From: Liolophura sinensis
Taxonomy: Eukaryota; Mollusca; Polyplacophora; Chitonida; Chitonidae
Length of the DNA stretch: 64,000 nucleotides
Assembly: GCF_032854445.1 (NCBI RefSeq)
Contig: NC_088304.1
Location: 20,039,704-20,103,703 of the forward strand
Direction: 5' to 3'
Below the pieces are notes generated by a model. That model had not been told where the DNA came from. It made no database searches and saw only the letters and a list, made by a program, of their open reading frames with translations. This document shows positions 35,017-49,765 of the stretch, piece after piece (position 1 is the first letter of the stretch; the number at the start of each line of letters is the position of its first letter). The position numbers were made by a program, and so were the translations under genes.

Positions 35017-35469
35017 ACCTAGACCCGGGGACACACTTGTCGGAATTTTTTTGCTCGCACGGGCCTATTGTGTGAATTTCTAAAAATACGTCTTGTTTGT
35101 CCTCGCCGACGATGGCGTATTCCACATGCGGTCTTGTTCGCCCCGAAATTCGCTGGTATGAAACGTTTGGGATATTGGTGAAGAAATCCGCCAGCAGTTT
35201 CACTCGGTTCGCCTTGTGTCCACTCCAGTGAATTTTGGCGGCCCAGTTGATCGAGCTGACCATTCAAAGAACAGGGAAATGGTGTTGACCTGTGACATTT
35301 TGTTTGCATCACATTGGTTACTTCGTCACATGACATAACGTACTGACTTCAACGAAAAAATCCGTCTAGTGTGTCTGCCTAGTGCGAATGTCGTCAGTGT
35401 ATTTCGCGGCCGATTAGGATCGCCCCTGCAAGCGAAAAAAATGCGCCTAGTATGTCCCCAGCTTAAGGT
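35017..35469. mobile_element. TIR-X, unit 4
   Basis: 453 bp. Both ends and both internal motif copies are present. Confidence 0.65.
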
Positions 35470-35934
35470 GCACAGGATCCAAGGTGACAATCCAATTAGT
35501 GTTCGACTCGAATCTTGATGGTATCGGCTCCCCACGGAGAGACATAGAATTGGTGCTCTCTTTATAACCAGCACATCAAGAATTGGCGGTCGGCTAATCA
35601 TACGACTCTCGTCAAATGGCAATAGCTCCCAGCCCGTGATCAACCTGAAATAAAAGGTAATGTCAAGGTGTTTTGTCTGAGGCATTGTTCAGAATCGTTC
35701 TGATAGAGGAATTCCGCGGAGTGATGTATACAAGCAGTCTGTAGACGGACGGTCGGGCGTTGCGACGAGCTGAACGTTAACCCTGTCTGATGCTATAATG
35801 ATGATCTGTCAACTCGATAACACCAGCGGAAGAGAGAGAGGGCTGATCAGGACCGGAAGACCACAAGTCCAGACCCCGTTTGGTAAATCTAGCCACTATT
35901 GACTCTTTGCAGCCAGGCATCATGGTCAGAGTTG

Positions 35935-36025
35935 CCTGCCTGAGTTAGTCGCTGGTTAAACAGCGGTTTACATGGGCGATGATGAGTCACATATAAACTT
36001 TTAACGTCTACTAAACTGTCATTGA
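35935..36025 (+). promoter_or_regulatory. Conserved hairpin/AP-1/TATA-like block, unit 4
   Basis: All three motifs intact. Confidence 0.35.
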
Positions 36026-36429
36026 GCGGTAAGGCCTGATTTGTTATTCAAAAGACCACACGCGGAATTGATAGTCGCCAGACATATTGAGTCCCATGAA
36101 AAAAACGATAAGCACCACTCCCTTGTTTCTTTGTTCGTGTAAACTCACGCAAAAGTAATTACGTACATCCGTTTAAAGACATCCGACTTTTTGCTAGGAT
36201 GTAGAATATCACCTACCTCTCACACGACGATTCGCTTATGTTTTTTTCTACCCTGTCTTAATCTGAAAGTTCCCCACTCCTACATATACGTGGGTACTCG
36301 TATACTCCATATTCCTACACCTACTGAAGGCTTTCACGACGAAAAGGTTTTTGCTGGAGTAACATAACAGAAAATACGGACGGACACAACCTCCCAGCTA
36401 AACAATCTCTCTGACAGACAGCGAAGAGA

Positions 36430-38465
36430 GTTGAATTAGATTGGCACGTTGTATATATGAACAGTTGCACTCAAAGCGCAACTGAGATACTTGTTTTTAC
36501 TACAAACTTATAAACTAGCATGGTAAAAGATTTAGTGACTGATTTCATGCATTCGCCGTGAACATTCCATGCGTCTTTCTGGACATGAATGAAAAAAATA
36601 TCCCGGGAATTCGTTATATTTTCGTACCTTATTTACTTTCTCTTTTCTTTGGTAGTTTGTGTTGAATGTTGTTTTGAGAAGTGGCCTGATCAGTAATCGT
36701 GTATCGGTATCCTGCACTTTGTCATCAGACTACCTGTACGAGGCTGTTTTCTGTATCACAGACATACTTATGTCAGTAGACGTATATGTGAATACTGTCT
36801 GTCTATTAACAGTGTGACAAAAAAAAACACTTAATTTTATCGTGACTGTGCCTCTTTTTAATGGTTTAGATAACAGTTTATGTATTATCAGCAGTACTTT
36901 TATCAGCAGACGTATATATGCGTACTGCCTGTCTATTTGTAATGTTTTAGATAACAGTTTTCGTATTATCAGCAGTACTTTAATCAGTAGAGGTATATAT
37001 GCGTACTGCCTGTCTATTTGTAATGTTTTAGAAAATATCTTTTGTATTACAGAACCTTAAGACATATATGTGGATTTTACTTTATTATGGGCAATGTGAG
37101 TTTCTGCTGATGTGTTGATAGCTAAGAACGTGCTTTGGTCAGTGGCCGTTTGAGGTGCCAGCTTGACACTTGTTATGACAAGCGGTACCATCACTGTCTG
37201 CGGTCCTAAAGCGGTCGCGGCTGAGCGATCGGCGGTAGACCTAAGCTGATTAGCGCCAAAACACGGCGGAATACAAATCAGCTGTTTTTAATGGAGTTGT
37301 AGGGGTTATTGTCTTCCCCGGTCGGGCATTTGGGTGTCGTAAAGGAGCAGGAAGGGATGTTATTGGTGCGACATTTCGGAACAAAACTTCCTCACTTGAC
37401 CATCAGCTAAGACTTCGTGCCAATCCACAGCGTCAGTCAACTAAACCCAGTCACCTTTAAGTGGATAAGCCCTTGTCTGGGCCAATTACAAAGCTAATCT
37501 CGTAGAACGCTCCGTAGAGTTTTTTTCAAGAGCGTTTGGCTCCTCACAGACTTAGCTAGTCGGCCTTCTATATTCCGTTCTGATTACTACTTTTGTACGT
37601 GGAGGTGACACCTCCCGAAGGCTTCACGACCAAAGGGTTGTTGCTGAATGGACATAACAGCAAATACAGACCGGCACTACCTCCCAGCTAAACAATCTCT
37701 CTGACAGACAGCGAAGAGAGTTGCTGTTTGAAACTCGATAAAAAATTCAGCCGGAAAATTCAAAGGTAAAGGCCAAGAGCTTTTATCTCGGCTCAGTTTA
37801 CCGGTGGCGTTGATGATTTCGTCAATACTGGACCCCACCAATAAATCAGTCCGGACAGCTCAGCAGTAGATAAATAAACCATTGTGCTTGTCTGTTTCAA
37901 AGGTAGTCAAATTACAAGGTTCGGATATAAGAATGCCATCTAGTCCACAACATTTCGCTGTACACTTTTAATACCCTCGTGAAAGTTAATGTCCATCGGT
38001 TATCCTGTCAGTCATTGGAGTCATAGATGTGTAAAAACATCTTTTTGATTGACGCATACTTAAAAAAAATTTCCACCCTACACACGTCCGTCAACCAGGC
38101 GTGCTCGTTTTCCCACGTATGTTTCTTTTCTTTTTGAGCGCTCTTCTGTTATTTCAGACTATTCCAATTCCATCAAAAACTCCGGGGAACACGAAGATCC
38201 GCGCTCATAAAATCTATTTAATTAGACCTCAAAGCATTTCTGCCTATCGAGAGCTTCTGGAGAAACTAAGACAAAACAATATAAGACGCTTTTTGTCGAC
38301 ATAACCAAAAGTTTCCAGACCAAAAGCTTGTATTAGATACAGATAAAAGCACCACATCATTTATATCTTAAACCTAAAGGAATTTTTTTAACAACAGAAT
38401 GTAGGACAATTTTGCGAAAACAACCCTGTGAAGCATTATTATGGCTGACTTACTTTAAATGTCAA
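36430..38465 (+). repeat. Segment R, unit 4
   Basis: Two copies of the 79-bp repeat, no SINE C, and the 78-bp deletion at about 37971 shared with unit 2. Confidence 0.75.
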
Positions 38466-39916
38466 ACAGCCTCCTGCATTCAAAACTCTTATGTGTCGTA
38501 TAAGTTAAAATGATTATTTTGTGTTAATTTAAAAAAAAAATGTTGTATTTGACATCTGATAACACACACCATAAGACATTACAACAAGTGGTTTTTGGTC
38601 ACACATACGAAAAGACGACTTTATAATTGGCTTTTTGCTTCATCCAGAAGGTAGGACACTGTTAAAATTGGTTTCTGACAACAAATACAAGACATTACAG
38701 CATTTAGTTTTTGGTCACAAGCACGGTAAGGCAATTTTATATTCTGTACTCAAGACTCAATACACAAGAAGAATCAAATCCGGTTACTTTTATGGCCATA
38801 CATTTCCGACAAGACAGTGGTATTAGTTGCTATATGACCGGATAAAACAATGCTATTGTTACTAACTTACTACACTGCGTTGGAATAGGTGCCTAGTAGG
38901 GTGTGTGTAATAAGATGTTTTATGGTGCTTTGTGACCTCACTGATAATGTAATATAAATCTCTGTTACAATTTGTATCTGGTTTCTCGTATCTACTAAAG
39001 CTGATAAACATTTATTATTGCCAGTTTTATACTGATTGTTGATGACAAAGTTTGCTTTTGGCATCGACCAGGCATCTACTACCTAAGGGGAAATGAAACG
39101 TCATCAGTCCCCAACGGAGCGAAATGTAATACAAACTTCAGAGGCGAGCCTAGTATGAGTTGGGTTGGTTCGAATGGCACATCAACTCGTTTTTTTTTTG
39201 GATCTACTTGCAGAGCGTATATAAAGTCGATGTGACGGGCTGCAAGTTGTCATTATATACGCTCGCCGTTTTCGGATGTGCAAATTCCGGGCATTTTATA
39301 CCTCCAAGATATATAATATATACTGTTGAAAAAGATAAGATAACGATGTTTTCTTAAAATTTGTTTTTCAATATCCGCGTAATTGTTGTTTATAATCGCG
39401 CACACTTTCGCTCCAATCTTTACTTTTGGCGATAAATTTAACTAGGACAAAGTAGTTGGACCCCTTTTTAAACTTTTAACCTTCTATTGAGCAATGTTTA
39501 CCCATAACTGGCTCAAAAGGCGGGCGTTTAAAAAACTCTCCGACTGAACCCACAAAATTATTTAAAAGTAAAAATGACAACAACAGAGTAGCTGTCAAGT
39601 TCGTGAAGGCAAAGTGCTCCGAGTAAACGCGGAACAAAAAATCTAGGTTGCTAGGATGGTCCATGGTGAAAGGAATGCTGATGTGATATGCCCGTATTAA
39701 GAGTGAGCAACGGAGGCAAGCTTTGTAAGCAGAGAAATGCCTTGGTGCCAAAATTTGGATTGCATAAGGTCAAGTCAACCTCCGAAACGTGTTTTAATCG
39801 TCAACGTTTATCCCGCTGGACTGTATGAATAATTAACTGAAGCTTGACCAGTCTCCTTTATTCTCTTTTAAATTTAAATAAAAACACCTATCAGAACTGT
39901 TTATATCTAGATGGTT

Positions 39917-39974
39917 GGCCCGGTTTTCTCCCACCATAATACTTGGCCGCCGCCATATAAGTGAAATATTCTTG
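39917..39974 (+). mobile_element. SINE D tail remnant, unit 4
   Basis: Even-subtype bases, with one extra T (ACTTGGCCGCC). Confidence 0.65.
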
Positions 39975-40265
39975 CACATGGCGCAATCTTTCGGACCAAT
40001 AGGTGGATTGATTGACTGCGACTTTAATACAATGTTCAAGGCATTTTACTTGTTGGTGTGCCGGTTGTTGGTGGGGGAAACGGGAGTGCCTTGTAGAGAG
40101 GATTTGTCTATGTGTAAGACTGCGGTAAAACTGTACAGCTTTTTCATGCGAAAAGAAACAAAAACACACCAACAACTTTTTATACAATACAACACAGGGA
40201 TACTGCGACTGAAAACCAAACAAGGCAACAAGGAAAGCAGATTTTGTTAAAAGCTTTGGCTTCTA

Positions 40266-40710
40266 TGGTCTATTTCTTTTAGAGAGTCGCGTATTTTCAG
40301 CTGCCTGTAAAACCAGTCATACTTGCGACCAAAATTGCCTATAGTCAGTGGCACGTAACAACATAAGCTCTACATATTGATATCGTTGAAGTTCAGATTA
40401 TTGCGTGGTAAATAAAGTTAGAACACTTTCTCAAATTGATAATGTTAAAGCCCATCAGACCCGTAAGAGGCCCATTGTCTCAAAACAAGTGGCATGCTGG
40501 ATATTGGGCGGAGTTAAACATGTTTTGATGGAGGGCGGCAGCAGTTTCCTAAACTGCTATCGGTCTTACTGTAAGCCCTGTTTTTTTTAAAGCTGGGTGC
40601 TAACAAATTTTGTTATCAAGAAAAATGTAGTCTATTCACTGAGGGTGTAGTGTAGGATGTACTGATTTTACAGACAGCTGAATATATACGACTCTCTAAA
40701 AGAAAAAGAC
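40266..40710. mobile_element. TIR-Y, unit 4
   Basis: 445 bp, even-subtype short form. The right border reads TATA instead of TCTA, as in unit 2. Confidence 0.75.
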
Positions 40711-41198
40711 TATAGTCAAGTTCGTCAACCAGGAATTCTGTTGCGTCAGAATCTAAGCGCTCAGTCTGATATCCTAAATACAATACTCGTAGTGAGTATT
40801 TGGGCGTTCCAATTCGGTAATCGTACAATTCAATTCTCAAACAACGTAAAACAACCTTTCCCAAAGGAGTATGTTAGGAAATTTATTTCAATAGTTAATA
40901 AAGTTTGTGTAATGTAAGAGAAGAAGGTGTCGGCGGTTTTCAACCATGAAGGATAGACAGTCGATATTCTAGTCATGACATCTAATTTAAATTTTTATCC
41001 CCTGAATCAATCAATTCTGGTTCTAATATAAATACAGTTATGTCTCAGTCATGCTCTGGAATTGTAACATCGTAGCGTAAATAATATTTATCTATAACAT
41101 CGACATTTGTCGTCAAGTGAAAATGTCAAAGTTTATTGTTGTACACAGTTGTACACAGAGCTTCATAAAGACGATACTATGGAGACTTGTCAGATTTC

Positions 41199-41900
41199 GT
41201 GACCTGGCGGTATATAACCATCGTGACCTGGCGGTGTACAACCATCGTGACCTGGCGGTGCATAACCGATGTATAACCATAATGACCTGGCAGTGTATAA
41301 CCACCGTGACCTGGCGGTATATAACCATCGAGACCAGGCGGTGTATAACCATCTTGATTTGGAGGTGTATAGCCAATGCGACATGACGGTGTATAACCAT
41401 CGTTACCTGGCGGTGTAAAACTATCGTGACAAGGCGGTGTATAACTATCCTGGCTTGACGGTGTATAAGCATCGTGATCTGGCGGTGTATAACCATCGTG
41501 ATCTTGTGGTGTATAACTTATGTGACTTGACGGTGTATAACCATCGTTATCTTGCGGTGTATAACCATCGTTACCTGGCGTTGTATAACCATCGTGACCG
41601 GGCGGTGTATAACCATCGTTACCCGGCGGTGTATAACCATCGTGACCTGACGGTATATACTCATCGTGATCTGCCGGTAAAGAAATATCGTGACTTGACG
41701 GTGTATAACCATCGTGACCTGGCGGTATATACTCATCGTGATCTAGCGGTAAATAAATATCGTGACTTGACGGTGTATAACCATCGTAACCTGGCTGTGT
41801 ATAACCATCGTGACCTAGCGGTGTATAACCATCGTGACCTGGCGGTGTATAACCATTGTGACTTGACGGTGTATAATCATCTCTACCTAACAGTCTATTA
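41199..41900 (+). repeat. 24-bp minisatellite, unit 4
   Basis: About 29 copies. The order of variant copies follows unit 2 closely. It lacks a few copies from the middle (present at about 19215-19240 and 19393-19420 in unit 2), so the array has changed length since the dimer duplication. Confidence 0.9.
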
Positions 41901-42878
41901 ATAGCAGTGTATATAAGTAAGTGCTATTATAACAACTCCAACTGTTACTACAGACATCGAATTGATCTCACACACTGCCACACTTAGCCTTGCCAAGTAG
42001 GGGAAATTACACCGGGCATAAGATTACTTCTCAATCAATCAGCCCTTCCTGTTCACCTGCGACGAAAAAACTCTGCTGTTTTTTTGATCAATTCATTTGA
42101 ATGCAATCTAGAGCCGCATAAATTTGGGTTAACTCCCAGCTGACCTGAGATAAACGGTATCTGCAGAGTAATCTAAAGTGCATTCTGGCTTACACGCATT
42201 TTGTTCATCAACGCCCGTTTTTGACGACGAAATTCACACTAGTGATTTTTTATGAGGTATTTAAAATCCATGTGCATGTAATGTAACAGTTTTGGCATCA
42301 CTGACATACTTTCATCAAACTGCTGCAGAGTATTGCTTAAGGCAACTGCAGTATCACATACGTGTGTTCATCAATAGAAGATGGCCTGTAGCTACAGCTG
42401 TGTGCGTGTAATGTGTTGGGAGTCAGATTTCGCCTCATAAATGTACCTTTATCATTAACTATTCATCAAGTTGCAACGTAGATGGTTACTGCCTCACATC
42501 GTCATAATACCGCATAACTTTGATAAATATGAACGGAATGTCCCGATTCCATTACACTCTGCCTCTTATTTCGCTAACCCCGGGGCTAGAGACTGCATAT
42601 TCGCCGTGTTAAATTAGCCTGGCACTATGTATATATGAAGAGCAACTGAGATACATTTTTACTATAGACATATAAAGTAGCATGTTACAAGATTTGGTCA
42701 CTGATTTTATTCAATCGCGGGAGAATTCGATGCGTCACTGCAAATTGTTGACAGCCTGCGTAAATTCGTCTTAATTTCATAGCTTATGTACTTTCTTTGT
42801 TATTTTGGTAGTTTGAGTTGAATCTTTCTTTGAGAAATGGCCTTACGATTATTAGCCTGGAATGTTCATTTTGGTTGA

Positions 42879-43218
42879 AGTTGGTAGAGCGTCCGCTTTG
42901 GGAGCGGTAGATTCAGGGTCAATCCTGGGTCGAGTCGCACTTATGACCTCAAAAGGGTAAGTTGTAACTTCCTCCCTTGGCGTTGAGCATAAATGGGATA
43001 GTACAATGGGATAGTTGACCCATATCAGTATAATGGCTCGGGCGGGCCGGCTGACTTGCCTTCGATAAGGCGTCTCAGTGAAGCAGCACGAAATAAAAGA
43101 GCAGCAGAAATCCGTCCATCAACAAGGAAGCACATTACATGCACTCTAAGGATTCCTTAAGTCATGGGACCGAAAAATATTAAAAAGTGCGACGTTAAAC
43201 CCCAAGCGCTTATTCACT
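42879..43218 (+). mobile_element. SINE B, unit 5 (full body)
   Basis: Same 12-bp target duplication and 340-bp length as unit 3. Confidence 0.85.
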
Positions 43219-44748
43219 CATTTTAGTTGACGGCTGTGTACGAATTGACGCCTAGATTCCAGCAAACTTAATGAGGAGCCCTTAAGGCAGCTCTTGCAGA
43301 GCTATGAGAAAGGTGAAAGGGGAGCTTCAGTATCGTGCACTCTCTCTCATTAGAATAACTGTACTCGGCTGTTTTCTGTATATCAAAGACGTTTATATCA
43401 GTAGACGTATATGTGGTTAATGTTTGTCTATTTGCAGTGTGTAAGAAAGCATTTAATTTTTTCGCGTTTGGGCCTATTTACAATGTTTTATAAAACAGTT
43501 TATGTATTTATTATCAGAAGTACTTTTATGAGTAAACGTATATGTGCTTTCTGCCTATCTATTTGTAATGTGTCACAGATGTACCTTAAGACACTTGTTA
43601 TGAGAAGCGTTAAAGTCACTGTCTGCGGTCCTAAAGCGGTCGCGGCTGAGCTATTGGCGGTCGACCTTAGCAAATTAGCGCCAAAACACGGCGGAATACA
43701 AACCAGCTGGTTTTTATAGAGTTGTTAGGGTTATTGTCTTCCGCGGTCGAGCATTTGGGTGTCGTAAAGATGCAGGAAGGGATGTTATTTGTACAACGTT
43801 TCGGAACCAACCTTCCTCACCTGACCATCAGCTAAGACTTCGTGCGAATCCACAGCGTCAATCAACTAAACCCAGTCACCGTTAAGTGGATAAGCCCTTG
43901 TCTGGGCCAATTACAAAGCTATTCTCGGAGAACGCTCCGAAGATTTTTCTTCAAGAGCTTTTAGCTCCTCATAGATCTCACTAGTGGACCTTTTCTATTC
44001 CGTTCTGATTACTGCTTTTGTACGCGGAGCGGACACCTCCCGAAGGCTTCACGACCAAAGGGTTGTTGCTGAAGTGACATAACAGCAAATACAGACCGAC
44101 ACAACTTCCCAGCTAAACAATCTCTCTGACAGACAGTGAAGAGAGTTGCTGTTGATTTAAATCTCAATAAAAAAAATTCAACTCACGAGGGTAAAGACCC
44201 AGAGCTTTTATCGGCTCAATTTACCCGTGGCGCTGATGATTTAGTCAATACTACTGGACCATGCGAGTAAATCAGTCCGGACAGCTCAGCAGTACATAAA
44301 TAAACCATTGTGTTTATATGCGCTCACGTCTGAAGATGAATATATAAGTACTCAGCTAACTGAAATCCCCATATTACTTAGCTGGCGTGTGTGACTCAAT
44401 CAATAAATATGTCCCATTTAACACTCAATCAGTCAATCAATTAATCAATCAATGAAATTATCAATTGAAATATAAGCCATCAATCAGAGATTTAATTAAG
44501 GATTTAAATAATGAAATAATCATTCTCAAGCATTATCCTGATTTCTGTTTTAAAGGTAGTCAAATTACAAGGTTCGGATATAAGAGTAACATATAGTCCA
44601 CTAGTCTGTAACGTTTTAGTGTACACTTTTAACAGGATATGTTGATGCTTGAGTGTACATGGAAACTTTACAAACTAATAAATCAGAAGATGTTATCCAT
44701 AGATATGCCGAATGTTGTAATGTTAGTCTGTGAAATTCTAAATACCCT

Positions 44749-45050
44749 GGACAGATTCGGTGGCCTAATGGTTAGAACGTCCGCCTCAAAGTCTGGAGAC
44801 CAGGGATAAAACCCTGGTCGGGTCATACCAAAGTCGATGAAAATGGTCTTGGCTGCTGCCTCCCTTGGCGCTCAGCACTGAGAAGTTAGAGCAAGGTAAC
44901 GGGAATTGTTGGCCCGGTGTCAGTATAACTGGGTGGGGAGTCCTGTCTGGGGTCTTTGGCTTGATACTTCAGTTGTTGCATGGAATCGCTCTTCCAGAAG
45001 AAAACACTCTATATGCAATGTATATAGACTAATGGCTGCTCATCAAACAA
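44749..45050 (+). mobile_element. SINE A, unit 5
   Basis: Head reads GGTGGCCTAATGGTTAGAAC with CCTGGTCGGGTC, the least degraded head among the four copies. Confidence 0.75.
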
Positions 45051-45938
45051 CTGAAAAATTTAATGTCAATCGGTTATTATGTCAGTCATTTGAGTCATGG
45101 ATGTGTAAAAGTGATTAAAAGGTCTTTTTGATTAATCCATACTGGGAAAACGGCCACTGCAAACACGTCCGTCATTCAGGCATGCTCGTTTATTATCTTT
45201 TTGAAGGCTATTCTATCATTTCAAGCTGATCCAGTGCCATCAAAAACTAAGGGGATCACGTAGATCCGGGCACGTAAAATCTATTTAATTAGACCTCAAA
45301 GCATTTCCGCCTACCGAGAGCATCTGGAGAAACTAAGATAAACAATATAAGTCGGTTAATGTCTAGATAATCAAAAGCCTCTTGATCAAAAGCTTTTGTG
45401 GGATACAGATAAAAGCACCACATTATTTTTACCGTTAAGCTTAAAGGCATTTTTCAAACGACAGAATGTAGAACAATTTGCGAAAACAACCCTGTGAAGG
45501 GCTATTGTGGCTGAGTTAGTTTCAATATTAAAGAGCGTTTGTTTTTGTCTACTTCTGTAAATTGTCAGGATGTAGACTTGGTAACCTCTAGACCTACTAA
45601 GTTAAGGTGTCATCAAAATCACAAAGAGCTGGATTCGAACATGCGGCCATATTGATGAAGGCTTGATAGGCTTGCCTCCTTTTTGTTGAACCCACTGGAT
45701 TTCTACTTGCATTTTTCTTGTTAGGTATTGTACCAATCCTGATAAGCTACATGTGCCTACGTTTGTGAAGGTTTCTAATCTGCAGGAGACCATGCTACTG
45801 TAGAGTCTGCATAACCTGTGTGTATGTCAAGTGGTTTGCCAGATGTTGTTCACAAACGTGATCATTACACCCTGCTACACGGGTCATGCAGACTGGGGAA
45901 TCCCCTCTACGAGTCTCTACGCGGCTGTTGTTGGATAA

Positions 45939-46391
45939 ACCTAGACCCGGGGACACACTTGTCGGAATTTTTTTGCTCCCACGGGCCTATTGTGTGAATT
46001 TCTAAAAATACGTCTTGTTTGTCCTCGCCGACGATGGCGTATTCCACATGCGGTCTTGTTCGCCCCGAAATTCGCTGGTATGAAACGTTTGGGATATTGG
46101 TGAAGAAATCCGCCAGCAGTTTCACTCGGTTCGCGATGTGTCCACTCCAGTGATTTTTGGCGGCCCAGTTGATCGAGCTGACCATTCAAAGAACAGGGAA
46201 ATGGTGTTGACCTGTGACATTTTGTTTGCATCACATTGGTTACTTCGTCACATGACATAACGTACTGACTTCAACGGAAAAATCCGCCTAGTGTGTCTGC
46301 CTAGTGCGAATGTCGTCAGTGTATTTCGCGGCCGATTAGGATCGCCCCTGGAAGCGAAAAAAATGCGCCTAGTATGTCCCCAGCTTAAGGT
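45939..46391. mobile_element. TIR-X, unit 5
   Basis: 453 bp, ends intact, with a few private substitutions (for example CACTCCAGTGATTTTTGG). Confidence 0.65.
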
Positions 46392-46855
46392 GCACAGGAT
46401 CCAAGGTGACAATCCAATTAGTGTTCGACTCGAATCTTGATGGTATCGGCTCCCCACGGAGAGACATAGAATTGGTGCTCTCTTTATAACCAGCACATCA
46501 AGAATTGGCGGTCGGCTAATCATACGACTCTCGTAAAATGGCAATAGCTCCCAGCCCGTGATCAACCTGAAATAAAAGGTAATGTCAAGGTGTTTTGTCT
46601 GAGGCTTTGTTCAGAATCGTTCTGATAGAGGAATTCCGCGGAGTGATGTATACAAGCAGTCTGTAGACGGACGGTCGGGCGATGCGACGAGCTGAACGTT
46701 AACCCTGTCTGATGCTATAATGATGATCTGTCAACTCGATAACATCAGGGGAAGAGAGAGAGGGCTGATCAGGACCGGAAGACCACAAGTCCAGACCCCG
46801 TTTGGTAAATCTAGCCACTATTGACTCTTTGCAGCCAGGCATCATGATCAGAGTT

Positions 46856-46948
46856 GCCTGCCTGAGTTAGCCGCTGGTTAAACAGCGGTTGACATGGGCG
46901 ATGATGAGTCACATATAAACTTTAAACGTCTACTAAACCGTCATTGAG
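46856..46948 (+). promoter_or_regulatory. Conserved hairpin/AP-1/TATA-like block, unit 5
   Basis: All motifs intact. One base changes just before the hairpin (TTAGCCGCTGG). Confidence 0.35.
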
Positions 46949-47349
46949 CGGTAAGGCCTGATTTGTTATTCAAAAGACAACACGCGCAATTGATAGTCGC
47001 CAGACATATTGAGTCCCATGAAAAAAACGATAAGCACCACTCCCTTGTTTCTTTGTTCGTGTAAACTCACGCAAAAGTAATTACGTACATCCGTTTAAAG
47101 ACATCCGACTTTTTGCTAGGATGTAGAATATCACCTACCTCTCACACGACGATTCGCTTATGTTTTTTTCTACCCTGTCTTAATCTGAAAGTTCCCCACT
47201 CCTACATATACGTGGGTACTCGTATACTCCATATTCCTACACCTACTGAAGGCTTTCACGACGAAAAGGTTTTTGCTGGAGTAACATAACAGAAAATACG
47301 GACGGACACAACCTCCCAGCTAAACAATCTCTCTGACAGACAGCGAAGA

Positions 47350-49765
47350 GAGTTGAATTAGATTGGCACGTTGTATATATGAACAGTTGCACTCAAAGCG
47401 CAACTGAGATACTTGTTTTTACTACAAACTTATAAACTAGCATGGTAAAAGATTTAGTGACTGATTTCATGCATTCGCCGTGAACATTCCATGCGTCTTT
47501 CTGACATGAATGAAAAACAAATCCCGGGAATTCGTTATATTTTCGTACCTTATTTACTTTCTCTTTTCTTTGGTAGTTTGTGTTGAATGTTGTTTTGAGA
47601 AGTGGCCTGATCAGTAATCGTGTATCGGTATCCTGCACTTTGTCATCAGACTACCTGAACGAGGCTGTTTTCTATATCACAGACATACTTATGTCAGTAG
47701 ACGTATATGTGAATACTGTCTGTCTATTTACGGTGTGTACGAAAACATTTAATTTTATCGCGACTGTGCCTCTTTATAATGGTTTAGATAACAGTTTATG
47801 TATTATCAGCAGTACTTTTATTAGCAGACGTATATATGCGTACTGCCTGTCTATTTGTAATGTTTTAGAAAACGTCTTTTGTATTACAGAACCGGCCCGG
47901 ATAGCACAGTTGGTAGAGCGTCCGCTTCGGGACCGGTATATCCAGGATCAATCCTTGATCGAGTCACACCTAAGACTTTAAAAGAGGAAGTTGTAACTTC
48001 CTTGCTTGGCGTTCAGCATAAAGGGGATAGTGCAATGACTGGTTGACCCGTATCAGTATAATGGCTCGGGCGGGGCGGCTTACTTGCCTTCGGTAAGTCG
48101 TCTCAGTGAAGCAGCACTAAATAAAAGAGCGGTGGAAATCCGTCCTGCAACAAGGAGGCACATTATACGTACATTCACCCTAATGATTCCTTCGTCGTCA
48201 TATGACTGAAAAATTGTTGAGTACGACGTTAAACCCCAAGCACTCACTCACTCACTTGTATTACAGAACCTTAAGACATATATGTGGATTTTACTTTATT
48301 ATGGGCAATGTGAGTTTCTGCTGATGTGTTGATAGCTAAGAACGTGCTTTGGTCAGTGGCCGTTTCAGGTGCCAGCTTGACACTTGTTATGACAAGCGGT
48401 ACCATCACTGTCTGCGGTCCTAAAGCGGTCGCGGCTGAGCGATCGGCGGTAGACCTAAGCTGATTAGCGCCAAAACACGGCGGAATACAAATCAGCTGTT
48501 TTTAATGGAGTTGTAGGGGTTATTGTCTTCCCCGGTCGGGCATTTGGGTGTCGTAAAGGAGCAGGAAGGGATGTTATTGGTGCGACATTTCGGAACAAGA
48601 CTTCCTCACTTGACCATCAGCTAAGACTGCGTGCCAATCCACAGCGTCAATCAGCTAAACCCAGTCACCTTTAAGTGGATAAGCCCTTGTCTTGGCAAAT
48701 TACAAAGCTAATCTCGTAGAACGCTCCGTAGAGTTTTTTCAAGAGCGTTTGGCTCCTCACAGACTTAGCTAGTCGGCCTTCTCTATTCCGTTCTGATTAC
48801 TACTTTTGTACGTGAAGCTGACACCTCCCGAAGGCTTCACGACCAAAGGGTTGTTGCTGAATGGACATAACAGCAAATACAGACCGGCACTACCTCCCAG
48901 CTAAACAATCTCTCTGACAGACAGCGAAGAGAGTTGCTGTTTGAAACTCGATAAAAAATTCAGCCCGAAAATTCAAAGGTAAAGGCCAAGAGCTTTTATC
49001 TCGGCTCAGTTTACCGGTGGCGTTGATGATTTCGTCAATACTGGACCCCACCAATAAATCAGTCCGGACAGCTCAGCAGTAGATAAATAAACCATTGTGC
49101 TTGTCTGTTTCAAAGGTAGTCAAATTACAAGGTTCGGATATAAGAATACCATCTAGTCCACAACATTTCGCTGTACACTTTTAACATGGTATGTGGATGT
49201 TTGAATGTATATGGAAAAGTTGCAAACTAATAAATCAGAAGTTATTATCCATGCCAACTTCTTAATACCCTCGTGAAAGTGAATGTCCATCGGTTATCCT
49301 GTCAGTCATTGGAGTCATGGATGTGTAAAAACGACTGAACATCTTTTTGACTGATGCATACTTGAAAAAATTTCCATCCTACACACGTCCGTCAGCCAGG
49401 CGTGCTCGTTTTCCCACGCATCTTTCTTATCCTTTTGAGCGCTCTTCTGTTATTCCAGGCTATTCCAGTTCCACCAAAAACTCCGGCGAACACGTAGATC
49501 CGCGCTCATAAAATCTATTTAATTAAACCTCAAAGTATTTGTGCCTATCGAGGCCTTCTGGAGAAACTAAGACAAAACAATATAAGACGCTTTATGTCGA
49601 CATAATCAAAAGTTTCCAGGCCAAAAGCTTGTATTAGATACAGATAAAAGCACCACATCATTTATATCTTAAACCTAAAGGAATTTTTAAACAACAGAAT
49701 GTAGGACAATTTGCGAAAACAACCCTGTGAAGCATTATTATGGCTGACTTACTTTAAATGTTAAA
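47350..49765 (+). repeat. Segment R, unit 5
   Basis: Odd subtype: SINE C, one 79-bp repeat, 78-bp stretch kept. Confidence 0.75.
47894..48255 (+). mobile_element. SINE C, unit 5
   Basis: Same site and same 15-bp target duplication as unit 3 (47879-47893 and 48256-48270). The CACT tail is one repeat longer. Confidence 0.92.

Larger units (their letters stand above)
30971..41900 (+). repeat. Macrosatellite unit 4 (even subtype, 10.9 kb)
   Basis: Near-identical to unit 2 from SINE A rightward, offset about 22.23 kb. It differs from unit 2 in having SINE B (internally deleted). It has the even-subtype marks and no SINE C. The 16299-type open stretch is frameshifted here by loss of one G near 38615. 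Gaps 34620-35010, 35475-35930 and 38830-39915 contain no recognised gene. Confidence 0.9.
42605..45530 (+). repeat. Segment L, unit 5
   Basis: SINE B and SINE A present. Has the private deletion at 43593 noted for the unit. Confidence 0.75.
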